DNA of 56,557 bases from the NCBI RefSeq assembly GCF_001644025.1, contig NZ_LUUK01000205.1, positions 1-56,557 of the forward strand, in the 5' to 3' direction. Source of the stretch: Methylomonas koyamae (lineage in GTDB: Bacteria > Pseudomonadota > Gammaproteobacteria > Methylococcales > Methylomonadaceae). The notes under the pieces were generated by a model. It did not search any database, had not been told where the DNA came from, and saw only the letters and a list, made by a program, of their open reading frames with translations. Shown one piece after another: positions 16,639-25,992 of this stretch (positions within the stretch are counted from its first letter, which is position 1; each line of letters begins with the position of its first letter). Position numbers and translations under genes: made by a program.

Positions 16639-17090
16639 GAATTAGCCTTGTCATTGGCGTGAAAACCTAAAGCACATCCAACTAATCGTTAAAACAACAA
16701 CCGATAACGATAGAAAGCAAGGTCTCACCGCGCCTCCTTTTAATCGATAGGCCTTAGTGATGCATACGGCATCGAATGTCTTATAAAATTCGTAACTTGT
16801 CGTACCTTCGGCATTAGCTGCTCTAATTAATTGTTTTATAAATCAGCAAGGCCAAAAAACTTCCGCCAAACAGCCGTTTTTGAACGGATGCGGATACCCG
16901 AAAACCAGGCTATTGGCTACATGAGTGGGCGACATTATCGGAAGCGCGGCGTGGCGGCGGAACCCTACCGGAGTAGGGTGTTGGGACACGCCGGCTATTG
17001 TTAAGATGTAATCATTTTGCATGTTTTAGCGACAGCCTTGTTCGGCGGAGAATGCCGAACGAGATTGTCGACCATTGGGGAGAATTGAAT
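16639..17090. other. Intergenic region, divergent promoters
   Basis: Separates the lipoprotein (minus) from the response regulator (plus). Contains the palindromic promoter block at 16962-17028; nothing else is recognisable. Confidence 0.5.
16962..17028 (+). promoter_or_regulatory. Palindrome plus promoter-like block, copy 2
   Basis: ACCCTAC-CGGA-GTAGGGT followed by GTTAAGATGTAATCATTTTGCATG, matching copy 1 at 13802. It lies about 110 bp upstream of the NarL-type regulator start, so it is a good candidate for autoregulation by that regulator. Confidence 0.6.
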
Positions 17091-17744
17091 GTGACAAATT
17101 CGGCAAGCGCGTTGGTTATCGACGACCACCCGCTGTTGGCGAGCGGCATCGCCGATTTTTTGCTATCGCATTGCGGCTTTGGTCAGGCGCGGCCGGTGTC
17201 CAGCATCGCCGAGTTTTGGGAAGTTCTCGATACCGCCCAGCCGCCGTCGTTGGCCGTGGTGGATTTTTGGCTGCCGGAAGGTGCGTCGCTACCCTTACTC
17301 GTGCAAATGAAACGGCAATGCCCAGCGACGCGTTTGCTGGCCATCAGCGCGGACGACAATTCGGCCGTGTCGGGCAAGGTGCGCGAAGCCGGTGCCGACG
17401 GTTTTCTGCACAAGCAGGAAGCGCCGGATATTTTTGGCCGCGCCGTGGCCGCGTTGCTGCGGGGCGACACTTGGTTTCACACCGGTCCATTTGCCGCGAC
17501 CGGTATCAATCAGCCGCTCAAGGAGCTGCCGGTCACCGCCGCCGAGCTGGGTCTGACCGCCCGTCAAGGCCAGGTACTGGCGATGATGTTGAAGGGCTTG
17601 CCCAACAAACGCATCGCCTTGAACCTGTCGTTGTCCGAACAAACCGTCAAAGAGCACGTCACCGGTATTCTGGAACGGCTGGGTGCCCGCAATCGGATCG
17701 AGGTGATTACCATGCTGCGCGGCAGAAAACTGGAAGGTTCGTAA
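17091..17744 (+). CDS. NarL/FixJ-family response regulator
   Basis: 217 residues. Receiver: VIDDHP at the N-terminus, phospho-acceptor D in VVDFWLPEG (about D58), and K in FLHKQEAP. C-terminus: LuxR-type HTH LTARQGQVLAMMLKGLPNKRIALNLSLSEQTVKEHV. A GTG at 17091 with GGGGAG eight bases upstream is preferred; an earlier ATG at 17052 has poor ribosome-site spacing. Its stop overlaps the ATG of the kinase gene (TAATG), so the two are coupled. The target promoters are unknown; the palindromes at 13802 and 16962 are candidates. Confidence 0.85.
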   Translation: MTNSASALVIDDHPLLASGIADFLLSHCGFGQARPVSSIAEFWEVLDTAQPPSLAVVDFWLPEGASLPLLVQMKRQCPATRLLAISADDNSAVSGKVREAGADGFLHKQEAPDIFGRAVAALLRGDTWFHTGPFAATGINQPLKELPVTAAELGLTARQGQVLAMMLKGLPNKRIALNLSLSEQTVKEHVTGILERLGARNRIEVITMLRGRKLEGS

Positions 17745-19561
17745 TGAAGTCGGCGCTCTCTGATTCAACTGCCGCCGACCCTTTACGTTTTGCAGACATC
17801 AGCCCCGACGGTCAGGCGCGCTTGTTGGATATGACCTTAAACCGCTTGGTCTACAGCATTACCATTATTCCTTTCGTCGGTTTGCCCTTCGCTTATTGGA
17901 AATACCAACTGGACCGGAACCCCTGGGGTTTGTTGATGTGGACCGCATCCTACTCGATTGCCGTGGTCGCGGTTCGGCGGCTGCATCGCCAATATCTGCG
18001 CGATCGCGCGCAACTCGATCCGGCGCTCGCGGTGGCCGAATGGTTGCCGGTAGTCCTGAGGACGGCGCTGCTGCACGGCTTCGGGTTGACCGCATTGGTG
18101 TTGGTCGTCGCCGGCCGGGTGCCGTTCGAATTCGCGTTGACGCTGTACATGAGCTTGGCGGCGGTGATGGCGGCCAACGCTACCCATCAATCGCCGGTAT
18201 TCAGCGCCTTCAAACGCTTCTTCGCCGCCAGTTGGGGCGTTTGTACGCTGCTGACGCCGTGGACCTTTCCCGAGCACTGGCCGTTGACGCTACCCTTGTG
18301 CCTCAGCTACGTATTGTCGATACACCGCCATTCGTCGATTGCCCACGGCTTTTTCTTGCAACAGATCAAACTGGAGGAAGATAGCGCCAGACTCGCGGAA
18401 AGTTACCGTCTGGCCATGGAGCAGGCCGAGGAAGCGCTACGGGCCAAAAACCAGTTTTTGACCACCGCCAGCCACGATCTGCGCCAGCCGGTACATGCGA
18501 TGGGGTTCTTGATCGAATCCATCTCTCGTCGCAACCGGGATTTGCTGCTCAGTCCGGCCTTGCAAGACCTCAAACAGAGCGTGCAATCGGTGACGCAGAT
18601 GTTCAATTCGCTACTGGACCTGTCGCGCATCGAACTGGGCGCCCAACCGGTCAATCTGCAAACCGTGGCGCTGGAACCGATGATGAACGACGTTGCCACC
18701 TTGTTTCGCGAGGAAGCCCATGCCCGCGACATCCAATTGCGGGTGCGCGTCGGTGCCGGTAACGCGCTGGTGCGGGCCGACTCGACTTTGTTACGCCAAT
18801 CCATGATTAATCTGATGCAGAACGCGCTGCGCTACACCCAACACGGCGGCGTGTTGCTGGCGGCGCGCCGACGCGGCGGCGGCTGGCGAGTGGAAGTGTG
18901 GGATACCGGCGTGGGCATTGCCGAGGACGACCGCCAACGCATCTTTTCGCCGTTCTTCCGGCCCGAGCACGCTTGGCGCATCGACAACGCCGGCCACGGC
19001 CTGGGGTTGGCGGTGGTGGCAAGGTGCGCCGATCTGATGGGGGCCAGTCAAGGCTTGAGTTCGCGGGAAGGCAAGGGCTCGCGGTTTTGGTTGCAATTGC
19101 CGAGCGCCGACATCGTCGAACGGCGAGCGGCGACCCGCGACCGCGATTTTTCGCCGGCGGGGCGGGGCGGGGCCTTGAACGGACGCTGCCTGGTGTTGGA
19201 CGACGAGCCGCAAGTACGCGGCGCCTGGCAAGCCATGTTGGCGGCGTGGGGCGTGGAAACCGTCTGCGTCGGGTCCGGCGGCGAGGCCTTCGCCGCGCTG
19301 GCCGGCGGCTTCGAACCGCAGGTGATTTTTTGCGACCAGCGCTTGCGCTCCGGCGAAAGCGGTTTCGAACTGCTGCAAGCCTTGCTGGAACGTTGCCCAG
19401 CCGCAGTCGGCGCGATGATCAGCGGCGAATTCGACTCCCCGGCGCTGCATCAAGCCGACCTGGAAGGTTATGTCGTGTTGCATAAACCGGTCGATCCCGA
19501 GGCGCTGTACGCCTTGTTGAGCCGCTGGCTGCCGGCGGCCGACGCGGTAGACGCCGAATAG
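17744..19561 (+). CDS. Hybrid sensor histidine kinase
   Basis: 605 residues. Six or so N-terminal hydrophobic segments (ITIIPFVGLPFAY..., MWTASYSIAVVAV, FGLTALVLVVAG, ...) form a sensor module; a coiled segment follows. The dimerisation motif is ASHDLRQP (phospho-His about 244), the ATPase has DTGVGIAEDD and GHGLGLAVV. A C-terminal receiver has LDDEPQVR, phospho-acceptor D in FCDQRLRSG (about D531) and VVLHKPVDP. Coupled to the response regulator upstream. An internally deleted copy lies at 14478-14740. Confidence 0.88.
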   Translation: MKSALSDSTAADPLRFADISPDGQARLLDMTLNRLVYSITIIPFVGLPFAYWKYQLDRNPWGLLMWTASYSIAVVAVRRLHRQYLRDRAQLDPALAVAEWLPVVLRTALLHGFGLTALVLVVAGRVPFEFALTLYMSLAAVMAANATHQSPVFSAFKRFFAASWGVCTLLTPWTFPEHWPLTLPLCLSYVLSIHRHSSIAHGFFLQQIKLEEDSARLAESYRLAMEQAEEALRAKNQFLTTASHDLRQPVHAMGFLIESISRRNRDLLLSPALQDLKQSVQSVTQMFNSLLDLSRIELGAQPVNLQTVALEPMMNDVATLFREEAHARDIQLRVRVGAGNALVRADSTLLRQSMINLMQNALRYTQHGGVLLAARRRGGGWRVEVWDTGVGIAEDDRQRIFSPFFRPEHAWRIDNAGHGLGLAVVARCADLMGASQGLSSREGKGSRFWLQLPSADIVERRAATRDRDFSPAGRGGALNGRCLVLDDEPQVRGAWQAMLAAWGVETVCVGSGGEAFAALAGGFEPQVIFCDQRLRSGESGFELLQALLERCPAAVGAMISGEFDSPALHQADLEGYVVLHKPVDPEALYALLSRWLPAADAVDAE

Positions 19562-19929
19562 CCTTGCGCATTTCAAATTTCGGCGCGTCCGCTCCCTCGC
19601 CCACGGAGCGTGTCGTAAAAGCCCCGGTGGAGGCCGTCGTAAAAGTCGAAACAGAACCCTCTCCTCGCGGGAGAGGGCAGGATGAGGGGGATAAACCCAA
19701 AGGTGAAGTGCGATGACGACGGCGACGGATATTGCCGGGCTGGCGCTGACGGCATGATCTCCGCTATTCCCGGTTCGCGGCTTGGTGCCGCGCGGAATTG
19801 CCGTTGTTGGGCAGCTTGCTCTGGGAAAGTGGCATGCAATTGGCTGACGGATTTCCAAGCGCCGGCTGCCGTCCGGCCAACATTCGCCTCAGACCGGACG
19901 ATCCGCAAGTCCATTAACCGGAGCTCACT
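19562..19929. other. Intergenic region with CCCTCTCC-GAGAGGG repeat
   Basis: No gene. At about 19658-19690 is CCCTCTCCTCGCGGGAGAGGG followed by CAGGATGAGGGGG, a common palindromic genomic repeat also seen at 52588. A GTCGTAAAAG motif occurs twice just before it (near 19608 and 19629). Confidence 0.5.
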
Positions 19930-20337
19930 ATGAACATTGCCACGATCGGGCAAACCCTTGCCGCCTATACCGCCCAAGCCGGCAACAGCCGGCCGGCCAA
20001 CGTAACCAGCCGCGAAGCGGGCGCAACGCCGGTCGCTGCGAACGCAACGCGTACGGTCGATCTACGCAACGTGTCGCTGAACGAAATCAACTCGCTGATC
20101 AAGGCCGGCGTGGACGGCTTGCTGGACATCGCGCCGATGATGCACGGCAACCTGTTCGCAAACGCCGATCCCCAAGCCCGCGCCGACGTCAAGATCGATT
20201 ATCTCGGCCAAATCGAAGGCGCCATCGCCTTCGACAAAAGTCGAGGCACCAATACCGATTTTCTGGAATCGGTACTGACCAAACTGAAACGCATCGATGG
20301 CATGCCGTTGCCGGGCGGGTTGGACGTCAGGGCTTAA
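19930..20337 (+). CDS. Hypothetical protein
   Basis: 135 residues. No signal peptide; contains LRNVSLNEINSLIKAGVDGLLDIAPMMHG and ends near MPLPGGLDV. The SLNEI..LI..G.D segment resembles a short flagellar/regulatory-type helix pair, but I recognise no family. GGAG lies upstream of the ATG. Convergent with the STAND gene; isolated. Confidence 0.6.
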   Translation: MNIATIGQTLAAYTAQAGNSRPANVTSREAGATPVAANATRTVDLRNVSLNEINSLIKAGVDGLLDIAPMMHGNLFANADPQARADVKIDYLGQIEGAIAFDKSRGTNTDFLESVLTKLKRIDGMPLPGGLDVRA

Positions 20338-20444
20338 GGTTAGTCACCGGTCACGAACGTTGCCCTACCGGATTGCCGCAACCGTCTTGTGGATTGTTTA
20401 AGATTTAAGAGCCGGGAATTGGAGGGAGTCGGCTTCAGACATAT

Positions 20445-23400
20445 TCAGCTTGGTTTCGACGGCGTTGTCGCCGAAACGTCGAGCACGAAGACGTCGATTA
20501 ATTTTCGTTCCGCTGGTGTCAATGTGGCCTTCAGCATGTCCTCCAATTCGCGGGCTGACTTGGGTGGCAGCAAGCCTTGCGGATGGAGCGGCAGCTTTTT
20601 AAAGTTAAACCACAGAACCAAATACAAACCACGGCCTTCGGTTTCCGGTGAGATGGTGTAGCGCGGTATCAATTGTTGGTGAATGGTCTTCCACAAATCG
20701 CGGTGATAATCGCGCTTGATTTCGATGGGCAGGTAATAAGCTCGGCCTTCATGGATGAAGGACAATTTCAGATCGGCGCGCTTCTCGTTGGCTTGCAATG
20801 TTTCCGGTTCGACATTGACATCGTATTTCAGTAGCATCGGCTTGAGGAGATCAACCAGATAATTGCGACCAACCTCTTCGCATCTAGGGTCGTTCTCCGG
20901 GTAAGGCTCTGTGGGGACTAAAGTTTCTTTGCCCTTTAAGTTCCAGAAATGTTGGTAGCGGTTAGTATTGCTCGTATGCATTTCCGCCGCCAATTGCTGT
21001 AAACAATCCAACGCCAGCACCGAAAGATCGGCGACGTTGGCCGGCTTTCGGTCGTTCAACGTTTCGATAACTTGGAATGCGTCAGGGTGTTTATACAGCG
21101 CTTCCCGGCGGCTGATTTGTTGGGCTTGTTGGGCGTCGCGGATTAGTGAGTGCCAAGCGGTCAGTTTTGGTTGCAATAATAAAGAAGTAAGAATTTCCGA
21201 ACTGCTTTCGCTTGGGTCGCTCGCAAGCAAATTCAGAGAGTATCGAACATAATCTCGTTCATTTTCGGCTCTACCAACAAAATGAGCGCCTGTTTCGATG
21301 CGCGGCGAGCAACGAGGCCCGAACAGTTCAATTAACAAACCGACTGCCGAAGCGGCTAGTGCGTAAGTTTCGTTTCTTATCTTCCAGCTTGGGCATAAAA
21401 AAGCGGATAAATGATTGATGCGTTCAGCCTTACCGATCAATTCCTTTCTGAATAAATCCTGATATTTTTCCGGTCGAATAATTAATCCGGTAATCAGCCA
21501 GTAGATACGCTGGGCTACATCCATACCCTTACAAGCCAACTTTTTATCGATTAGTACCAATAGCTCATTTTTATCTAGCCAGCTAATGCTCGCCTTTAGT
21601 AAACACTCCAAATGTGGAGCCTGTTGTGTAATGGCTCTAGTAGGATATTTATTTAAAAGAGGAATAACCGACAGTTTGGCAATTTCTCGATAGTCCTCGT
21701 CATATGCCAATTGGTAAAGGCCGTTAATATGTTGTTTTTTTCCGCTCAACATGGTGCCGATATAGGCAGCTAATACTTTAGCGGTTAAAGCTTTATGCAA
21801 TAAGCTTAACGGTTTAACCCATATAGGCTCGTCTCCGCAGCCGTAGGTGTGCCAAAACGCTAGAGCCTTACTGATCAAATCGGGGCTTAAGTTAAGTAAT
21901 ATGGAAGGGCTTTCTTGATAAAGTTTTTCCATGCATGCCAAGAAAGGCAGGCGAATATAGTGTTCACGGTCTTCTAGGGCGAGTGAAAATATCTCATCGA
22001 GTTCAGGAAAATCGGTTCTATCCAATATTTTTTGTAACCCGCTTTTTGCAGCCTCTATCAGCTCAGGGTCGTTGTTCAGGAAGTCCGATAAACGCTCTTC
22101 TCCGGTGCTTCCATTGACACCGCTAAAATGGTCAAAGTATGCCAATGCAAGATGATGAAAGGCATGTGGATTGGCTCTGCCTTCCTTGATTTCAGTTTTA
22201 TGCTGCTTAAAAAATGCCAATCTTTCTTCTAACTCTTGTTTTCGCTCCATTTCCCAATGGTTTTCGGACTGTGCATCTTCAAATCGCCAATCTTCGATAG
22301 GATTAAAAATTAACGATTCGAATAACTCACTAAATTTATTATGTTGAATTATCCATTCCTGAAAATACTCAAGCGATAATCCATGATTACCTATCTCATT
22401 TATTAAAGTCATAAAAGCCTGGCGAACGAGCTCTCTACCGATTTGAGAATCGTCACAATCTTCGGCCTTTTCCAAGCACCACAATCCGAAATTGTTAGGC
22501 GCGGCAGCACCGTAAAGAAGAGACCCTACTTTTTTATACAGCTCGTGGCTAAACTTATTGGTATTTTTAGCTATTTTTTGCAAGCCTAATTCGAAAATCG
22601 ATAAATAAATAGCCGGCTGTTGTTCAAGCCATTCTCGGATTTTCTGCTTATGTTCATTCCGTAATTTAGCGTGGTGCTCATGCTGTCCAATGCATAGCCA
22701 GTCATATAATCTTTCAGTTGAAATCAATACTCCGTGTGTTTTTATTCCCCTAGTCAGTAATTCGCCAGCCATTGAAAATAGGTCTTGTACGGGTGAAATT
22801 TTAAGTAAATTGACACCAAGCCCTACTAATTGATCAAGAACAATTGGCAAATCTTTATCTGCCACACGCGTGCTAAATTCATTTCGCCAAAAGACATCGT
22901 AGTGTGACACTAAATGATCATTTCTAATTGGCTTTAAATACTGCAATATGTCACTGGCAGGAATAAAAGCCGGAAACAATTTATAGAGCAATAAACCCAA
23001 AAGTCGCTTGTTGTCTTCAATTTTGTTTTGACGAATCTCATCGGCGAGCGTCAATAAACTGCTCGCGTCTTGTGGGTATTGGTGCATAAACGCCTGTAAT
23101 GCACGAACGCGAATACCTTCCCAGTAAGAACTATCTCTAATTGTGGCTAACAACGCGGGCTTAAGTTCTTCGATCACTTCACCGTGGTATAAACCATCTA
23201 ACACACAATCTAAGAGACTTTGCTCCGGTTGTTCCCGCGAAGGGTTATTGAGTAGCCCCAATAAGTGCGGCACCATGTCTCTTGTTGTGATGGCAGCAAA
23301 AGATCGGTCGTCCCATTCGTGGCGCGAATAGCTTGTTTTTGTGACTTCTGCTTTCAAAGCATTCAACAGTTTTACTTTGGTTGCCGGAGAAAACAACTGC

Positions 23401-24503
23401 ACATCCCCATACAGCACCACACCTAAAGGATCGATTTCAATCAAAGGATCACGCGCCGGTTCCGACAATACGGCTAACCAGGCCATCAAACCGCGCAATG
23501 CGGCAACGATGCCACCATCCACGCCGGTCGTTAACGCCAACACTCGATTGACCGATAAGCCGTCCTTGATCTTGCCAGCTATGTAGCCGGCCGCCAGATA
23601 TTCCGCGACGCTACGATGTACATAGCTGTATTCGTCGCCCACCTTTCTGAACAAGCGGGTTTTTAAGGCGGCACGGGGCGCAGGGGGAAGGTCGAGGGAG
23701 TCAAGGCTGATGCGCCCCGCTTGGGCGTTACCTTCGCTGAAGCCCGACAGGTTGGCGAGTAATTGAATCGCGCATAGCAAGCCAGCCGCATCAAGCAAGC
23801 TTGGAATATTCAAGGGGGATTTTTTGGCGACCCGATGCTCTTCGTTGAATTCCGTCGCTAGCTTTTCCGACGCTAGGCGATATACCTGTTGCTTGGTCTT
23901 CGGCCAATCCACACCACCCTTGACCACTTCGATCAACATATCAAGGGTTTGCGGGTTTTCCAGCAAGCCGGATAGGCCGATGCGCTCCGCCTTTTCGATG
24001 AAACTATCAGTATCGCCGACACGCTTATCGTTCGTGAGTATCGTCTTAACGTCAACGGAATTTAAAGGGTTTAAATACAATTGAACGATTTCTTGAGATG
24101 GGCTGACTTTGGCTAAATCTTTGTTATCAAAATCCCCCAACCAATCCGCTTCCCGGCAGGAAATACGAAACCGTTTGCAGCCTAATTTATTGAGCTTGCC
24201 GCGAATGGCGCCCAATGGCGTTCGCGCGTCGTCCTTACCGGCCCGTGCTTCGTCGAGACCGTCAATAAATAGAGTTTTATTGCGCCAATCGTCATTATCT
24301 AAATCGATAAAGTCTCTGGCGGAAATGCAACGCCCGCCGGTAAGCGTTGCTTCCTCTTCGAACAACGTGGATTTCCCAGCGCCCGGTTCGCCCAGCAATA
24401 CATAGGCTGGACGATCCCTGTAGTCTGCGATAGGACGGCTCTCTACTGGGATATCTTCCGTTGGTTTTTCGGTGACGGTTCGAAGTACGCGGTACTGCAA
24501 CAT
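20445..24503 (-). CDS. STAND ATPase with C-terminal PD-(D/E)XK motif
   Basis: 1352 residues. P-loop GEPGAGKST at 38-46 and Walker B TLFIDGLDE at 77-85, followed by a large helical repeat-like region of about 1000 residues. Near the C-terminus D1244 and E1261-I-K1263, in NEKRADLKLSF...LPIEIKRDYH, form a plausible PD-(D/E)XK core with a following QLIPRY helix. This is the reverse of the usual Avs layout, where the nuclease comes first. It starts three bases after the stop of a DUF4143 ATPase gene, so both are one operon. The DNA is visibly AT-richer than the neighbours, suggesting transfer. A defence role is inference. Confidence 0.75.
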   Translation of the reverse strand: MLQYRVLRTVTEKPTEDIPVESRPIADYRDRPAYVLLGEPGAGKSTLFEEEATLTGGRCISARDFIDLDNDDWRNKTLFIDGLDEARAGKDDARTPLGAIRGKLNKLGCKRFRISCREADWLGDFDNKDLAKVSPSQEIVQLYLNPLNSVDVKTILTNDKRVGDTDSFIEKAERIGLSGLLENPQTLDMLIEVVKGGVDWPKTKQQVYRLASEKLATEFNEEHRVAKKSPLNIPSLLDAAGLLCAIQLLANLSGFSEGNAQAGRISLDSLDLPPAPRAALKTRLFRKVGDEYSYVHRSVAEYLAAGYIAGKIKDGLSVNRVLALTTGVDGGIVAALRGLMAWLAVLSEPARDPLIEIDPLGVVLYGDVQLFSPATKVKLLNALKAEVTKTSYSRHEWDDRSFAAITTRDMVPHLLGLLNNPSREQPEQSLLDCVLDGLYHGEVIEELKPALLATIRDSSYWEGIRVRALQAFMHQYPQDASSLLTLADEIRQNKIEDNKRLLGLLLYKLFPAFIPASDILQYLKPIRNDHLVSHYDVFWRNEFSTRVADKDLPIVLDQLVGLGVNLLKISPVQDLFSMAGELLTRGIKTHGVLISTERLYDWLCIGQHEHHAKLRNEHKQKIREWLEQQPAIYLSIFELGLQKIAKNTNKFSHELYKKVGSLLYGAAAPNNFGLWCLEKAEDCDDSQIGRELVRQAFMTLINEIGNHGLSLEYFQEWIIQHNKFSELFESLIFNPIEDWRFEDAQSENHWEMERKQELEERLAFFKQHKTEIKEGRANPHAFHHLALAYFDHFSGVNGSTGEERLSDFLNNDPELIEAAKSGLQKILDRTDFPELDEIFSLALEDREHYIRLPFLACMEKLYQESPSILLNLSPDLISKALAFWHTYGCGDEPIWVKPLSLLHKALTAKVLAAYIGTMLSGKKQHINGLYQLAYDEDYREIAKLSVIPLLNKYPTRAITQQAPHLECLLKASISWLDKNELLVLIDKKLACKGMDVAQRIYWLITGLIIRPEKYQDLFRKELIGKAERINHLSAFLCPSWKIRNETYALAASAVGLLIELFGPRCSPRIETGAHFVGRAENERDYVRYSLNLLASDPSESSSEILTSLLLQPKLTAWHSLIRDAQQAQQISRREALYKHPDAFQVIETLNDRKPANVADLSVLALDCLQQLAAEMHTSNTNRYQHFWNLKGKETLVPTEPYPENDPRCEEVGRNYLVDLLKPMLLKYDVNVEPETLQANEKRADLKLSFIHEGRAYYLPIEIKRDYHRDLWKTIHQQLIPRYTISPETEGRGLYLVLWFNFKKLPLHPQGLLPPKSARELEDMLKATLTPAERKLIDVFVLDVSATTPSKPS

Positions 24504-24506
24504 TTG

Positions 24507-25766
24507 TTATTCCAGCCAGTCGTCGGCAGGTTGAGATAGAAACTCCGCCAGCGGCACGCCGCCCGCGCCCACCAGAATCTTTCTGGCCTGGGGATATTTT
24601 TCGGCAAACACGTTCAATCCCGCCGATACCACCGGCTTGGGTGCGCTTTTGACTTCAATCGCCGTCAGTTTCTTGCCTTTGGCCAGCACGAAATCGACTT
24701 CCTGATTGCCTTCGCGCCAGTAGTAAAGTTTGGTGTCTTCGTCGCAGGTATTCAAGAGATGCGCGCCGACGCTGCTTTCCACCAAGCGGCCCCAATAGCT
24801 GCGGTCGGCTTGAGCCTCGGCAAAGCTGTAATCCTGCAGCGCCGACATCAGGGCGGTGTTGAACACATGCAACTTGGGTGCGGAATTGCGCTTGCGGACT
24901 TCCTGCCCGGCGTATTTGTGCAGGCCGGCCAGTAGTTTGGTTTCCGCCAGCAAATGCAGATAGTCGGCCAGAGTCTCGGTGTGTTTGGCTTCAATGATGG
25001 CTTCTATCATCTTGGTCAACGACAGCTCCTGGCCGGAATAATGGCAACCCAGTTCGAACAACTGTTTCAGCAGCATCGGATTTTTGATACGCACCATTTG
25101 CAGGATGTCTTTTTCGATATTGGGCTGAATCAAACTGTCGCGCACGTAGCGCCTCCAGCGGGTTTCGTCTTTTATCAGCCAGGCGCTGCCCGGATAGCCG
25201 CCAAAGTAGACGTATTGTTCGAGCGTCAACCCAAAAGCTTCTTGCATTTCGGCAAAGCCCCAATGACTGACGGGCAGGGTTTCGTAACGTCCAGCCAGAC
25301 TTTCCGACAGGCCTTTTTGCATCAACAGCGGCGCGGAACCCAGCAACACTACATGCATCGGCACGCCGTTGGCACGGTCGGCGTCCCATAAGCCTTTAAC
25401 GATGTCGGACCAGTGTTCGATTTTTTGGATTTCGTCTATCGCGAACACAAAGGCTTCGTCGCGTTGTGTGGTTTTAAGCCAGGCGGCGGCGCGGTTTCTG
25501 GCTTCCTGCCAATGAAATGCCAACCAGGCTTTATCCTTCCTCTGGGGCGGAGAGGTAGCTGCGGCTAAGTTGCTTTTCCCATACGAAACGTTGCTTGGCT
25601 CATCGTCCACGGACACGTAATAGCCTTGCGTCGGCACGGATGCAACGATGTCACGGATAATGGTGGTTTTGCCGACTTGCCTAGGGCCGGCGAGTAAATT
25701 GATGAAGTGAACCGGGTCGCCAAGGCGGGTTTTGAGCAGGGCTTCCTGGGGGCGGGTATATTTCAT
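24507..25766 (-). CDS. AAA ATPase with DUF4143 domain
   Basis: 419 residues. The N-terminal ATPase has LLAGPRQVGKTT (Walker A) and FVFAIDEIQK (Walker B). Mid-protein RYETLPVSHW and the PGSAWLI segment, then VESSVGAHLLNT, YYWREGNQEVDFVL and AIEVKSAPKP, fit the C-terminal DUF4143 region, which has a PD-(D/E)XK-like core (EVDFV...IEVK). The family is widespread in bacteria and archaea but without a settled role. Its stop is three bases from the STAND gene start. The start lies at the edge of a perfect 40-bp palindrome, which would control it. Confidence 0.85.
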   Translation of the reverse strand: MKYTRPQEALLKTRLGDPVHFINLLAGPRQVGKTTIIRDIVASVPTQGYYVSVDDEPSNVSYGKSNLAAATSPPQRKDKAWLAFHWQEARNRAAAWLKTTQRDEAFVFAIDEIQKIEHWSDIVKGLWDADRANGVPMHVVLLGSAPLLMQKGLSESLAGRYETLPVSHWGFAEMQEAFGLTLEQYVYFGGYPGSAWLIKDETRWRRYVRDSLIQPNIEKDILQMVRIKNPMLLKQLFELGCHYSGQELSLTKMIEAIIEAKHTETLADYLHLLAETKLLAGLHKYAGQEVRKRNSAPKLHVFNTALMSALQDYSFAEAQADRSYWGRLVESSVGAHLLNTCDEDTKLYYWREGNQEVDFVLAKGKKLTAIEVKSAPKPVVSAGLNVFAEKYPQARKILVGAGGVPLAEFLSQPADDWLE

Positions 25767-25804
25767 GTTACGTTACTGAGTAAATTTACTCAGTAACGTA
25801 ACAT
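25765..25804. repeat. Perfect 40-bp palindrome at a start codon
   Basis: Each 20-base arm reads ATGTTACGTTACTGAGTAAA toward the centre; the right arm is its exact reverse complement. The ATG of the DUF4143 gene (complement of 25764-25766) sits at its left edge. It can be a dyad operator or, if transcribed, a hairpin over the ribosome site. It heads the DUF4143-STAND operon. Confidence 0.9.
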
Positions 25805-25992
25805 CTCTATTATCGGTTGTCTAACTTCCCTATGAAGGTCTTCGGCAAAACCCATTTATGGGGAAGGACTGTCCTCAATCGGGGTTAAACTGTTCTGTCC
25901 GTCTTTTCATTCTCCGAGGAGAAAATCCTTTCTCGACTGTCAGATAGCATCTTTGATCGTTTCAAACAGCATTTTCGCGATCCCCAAAAGCT

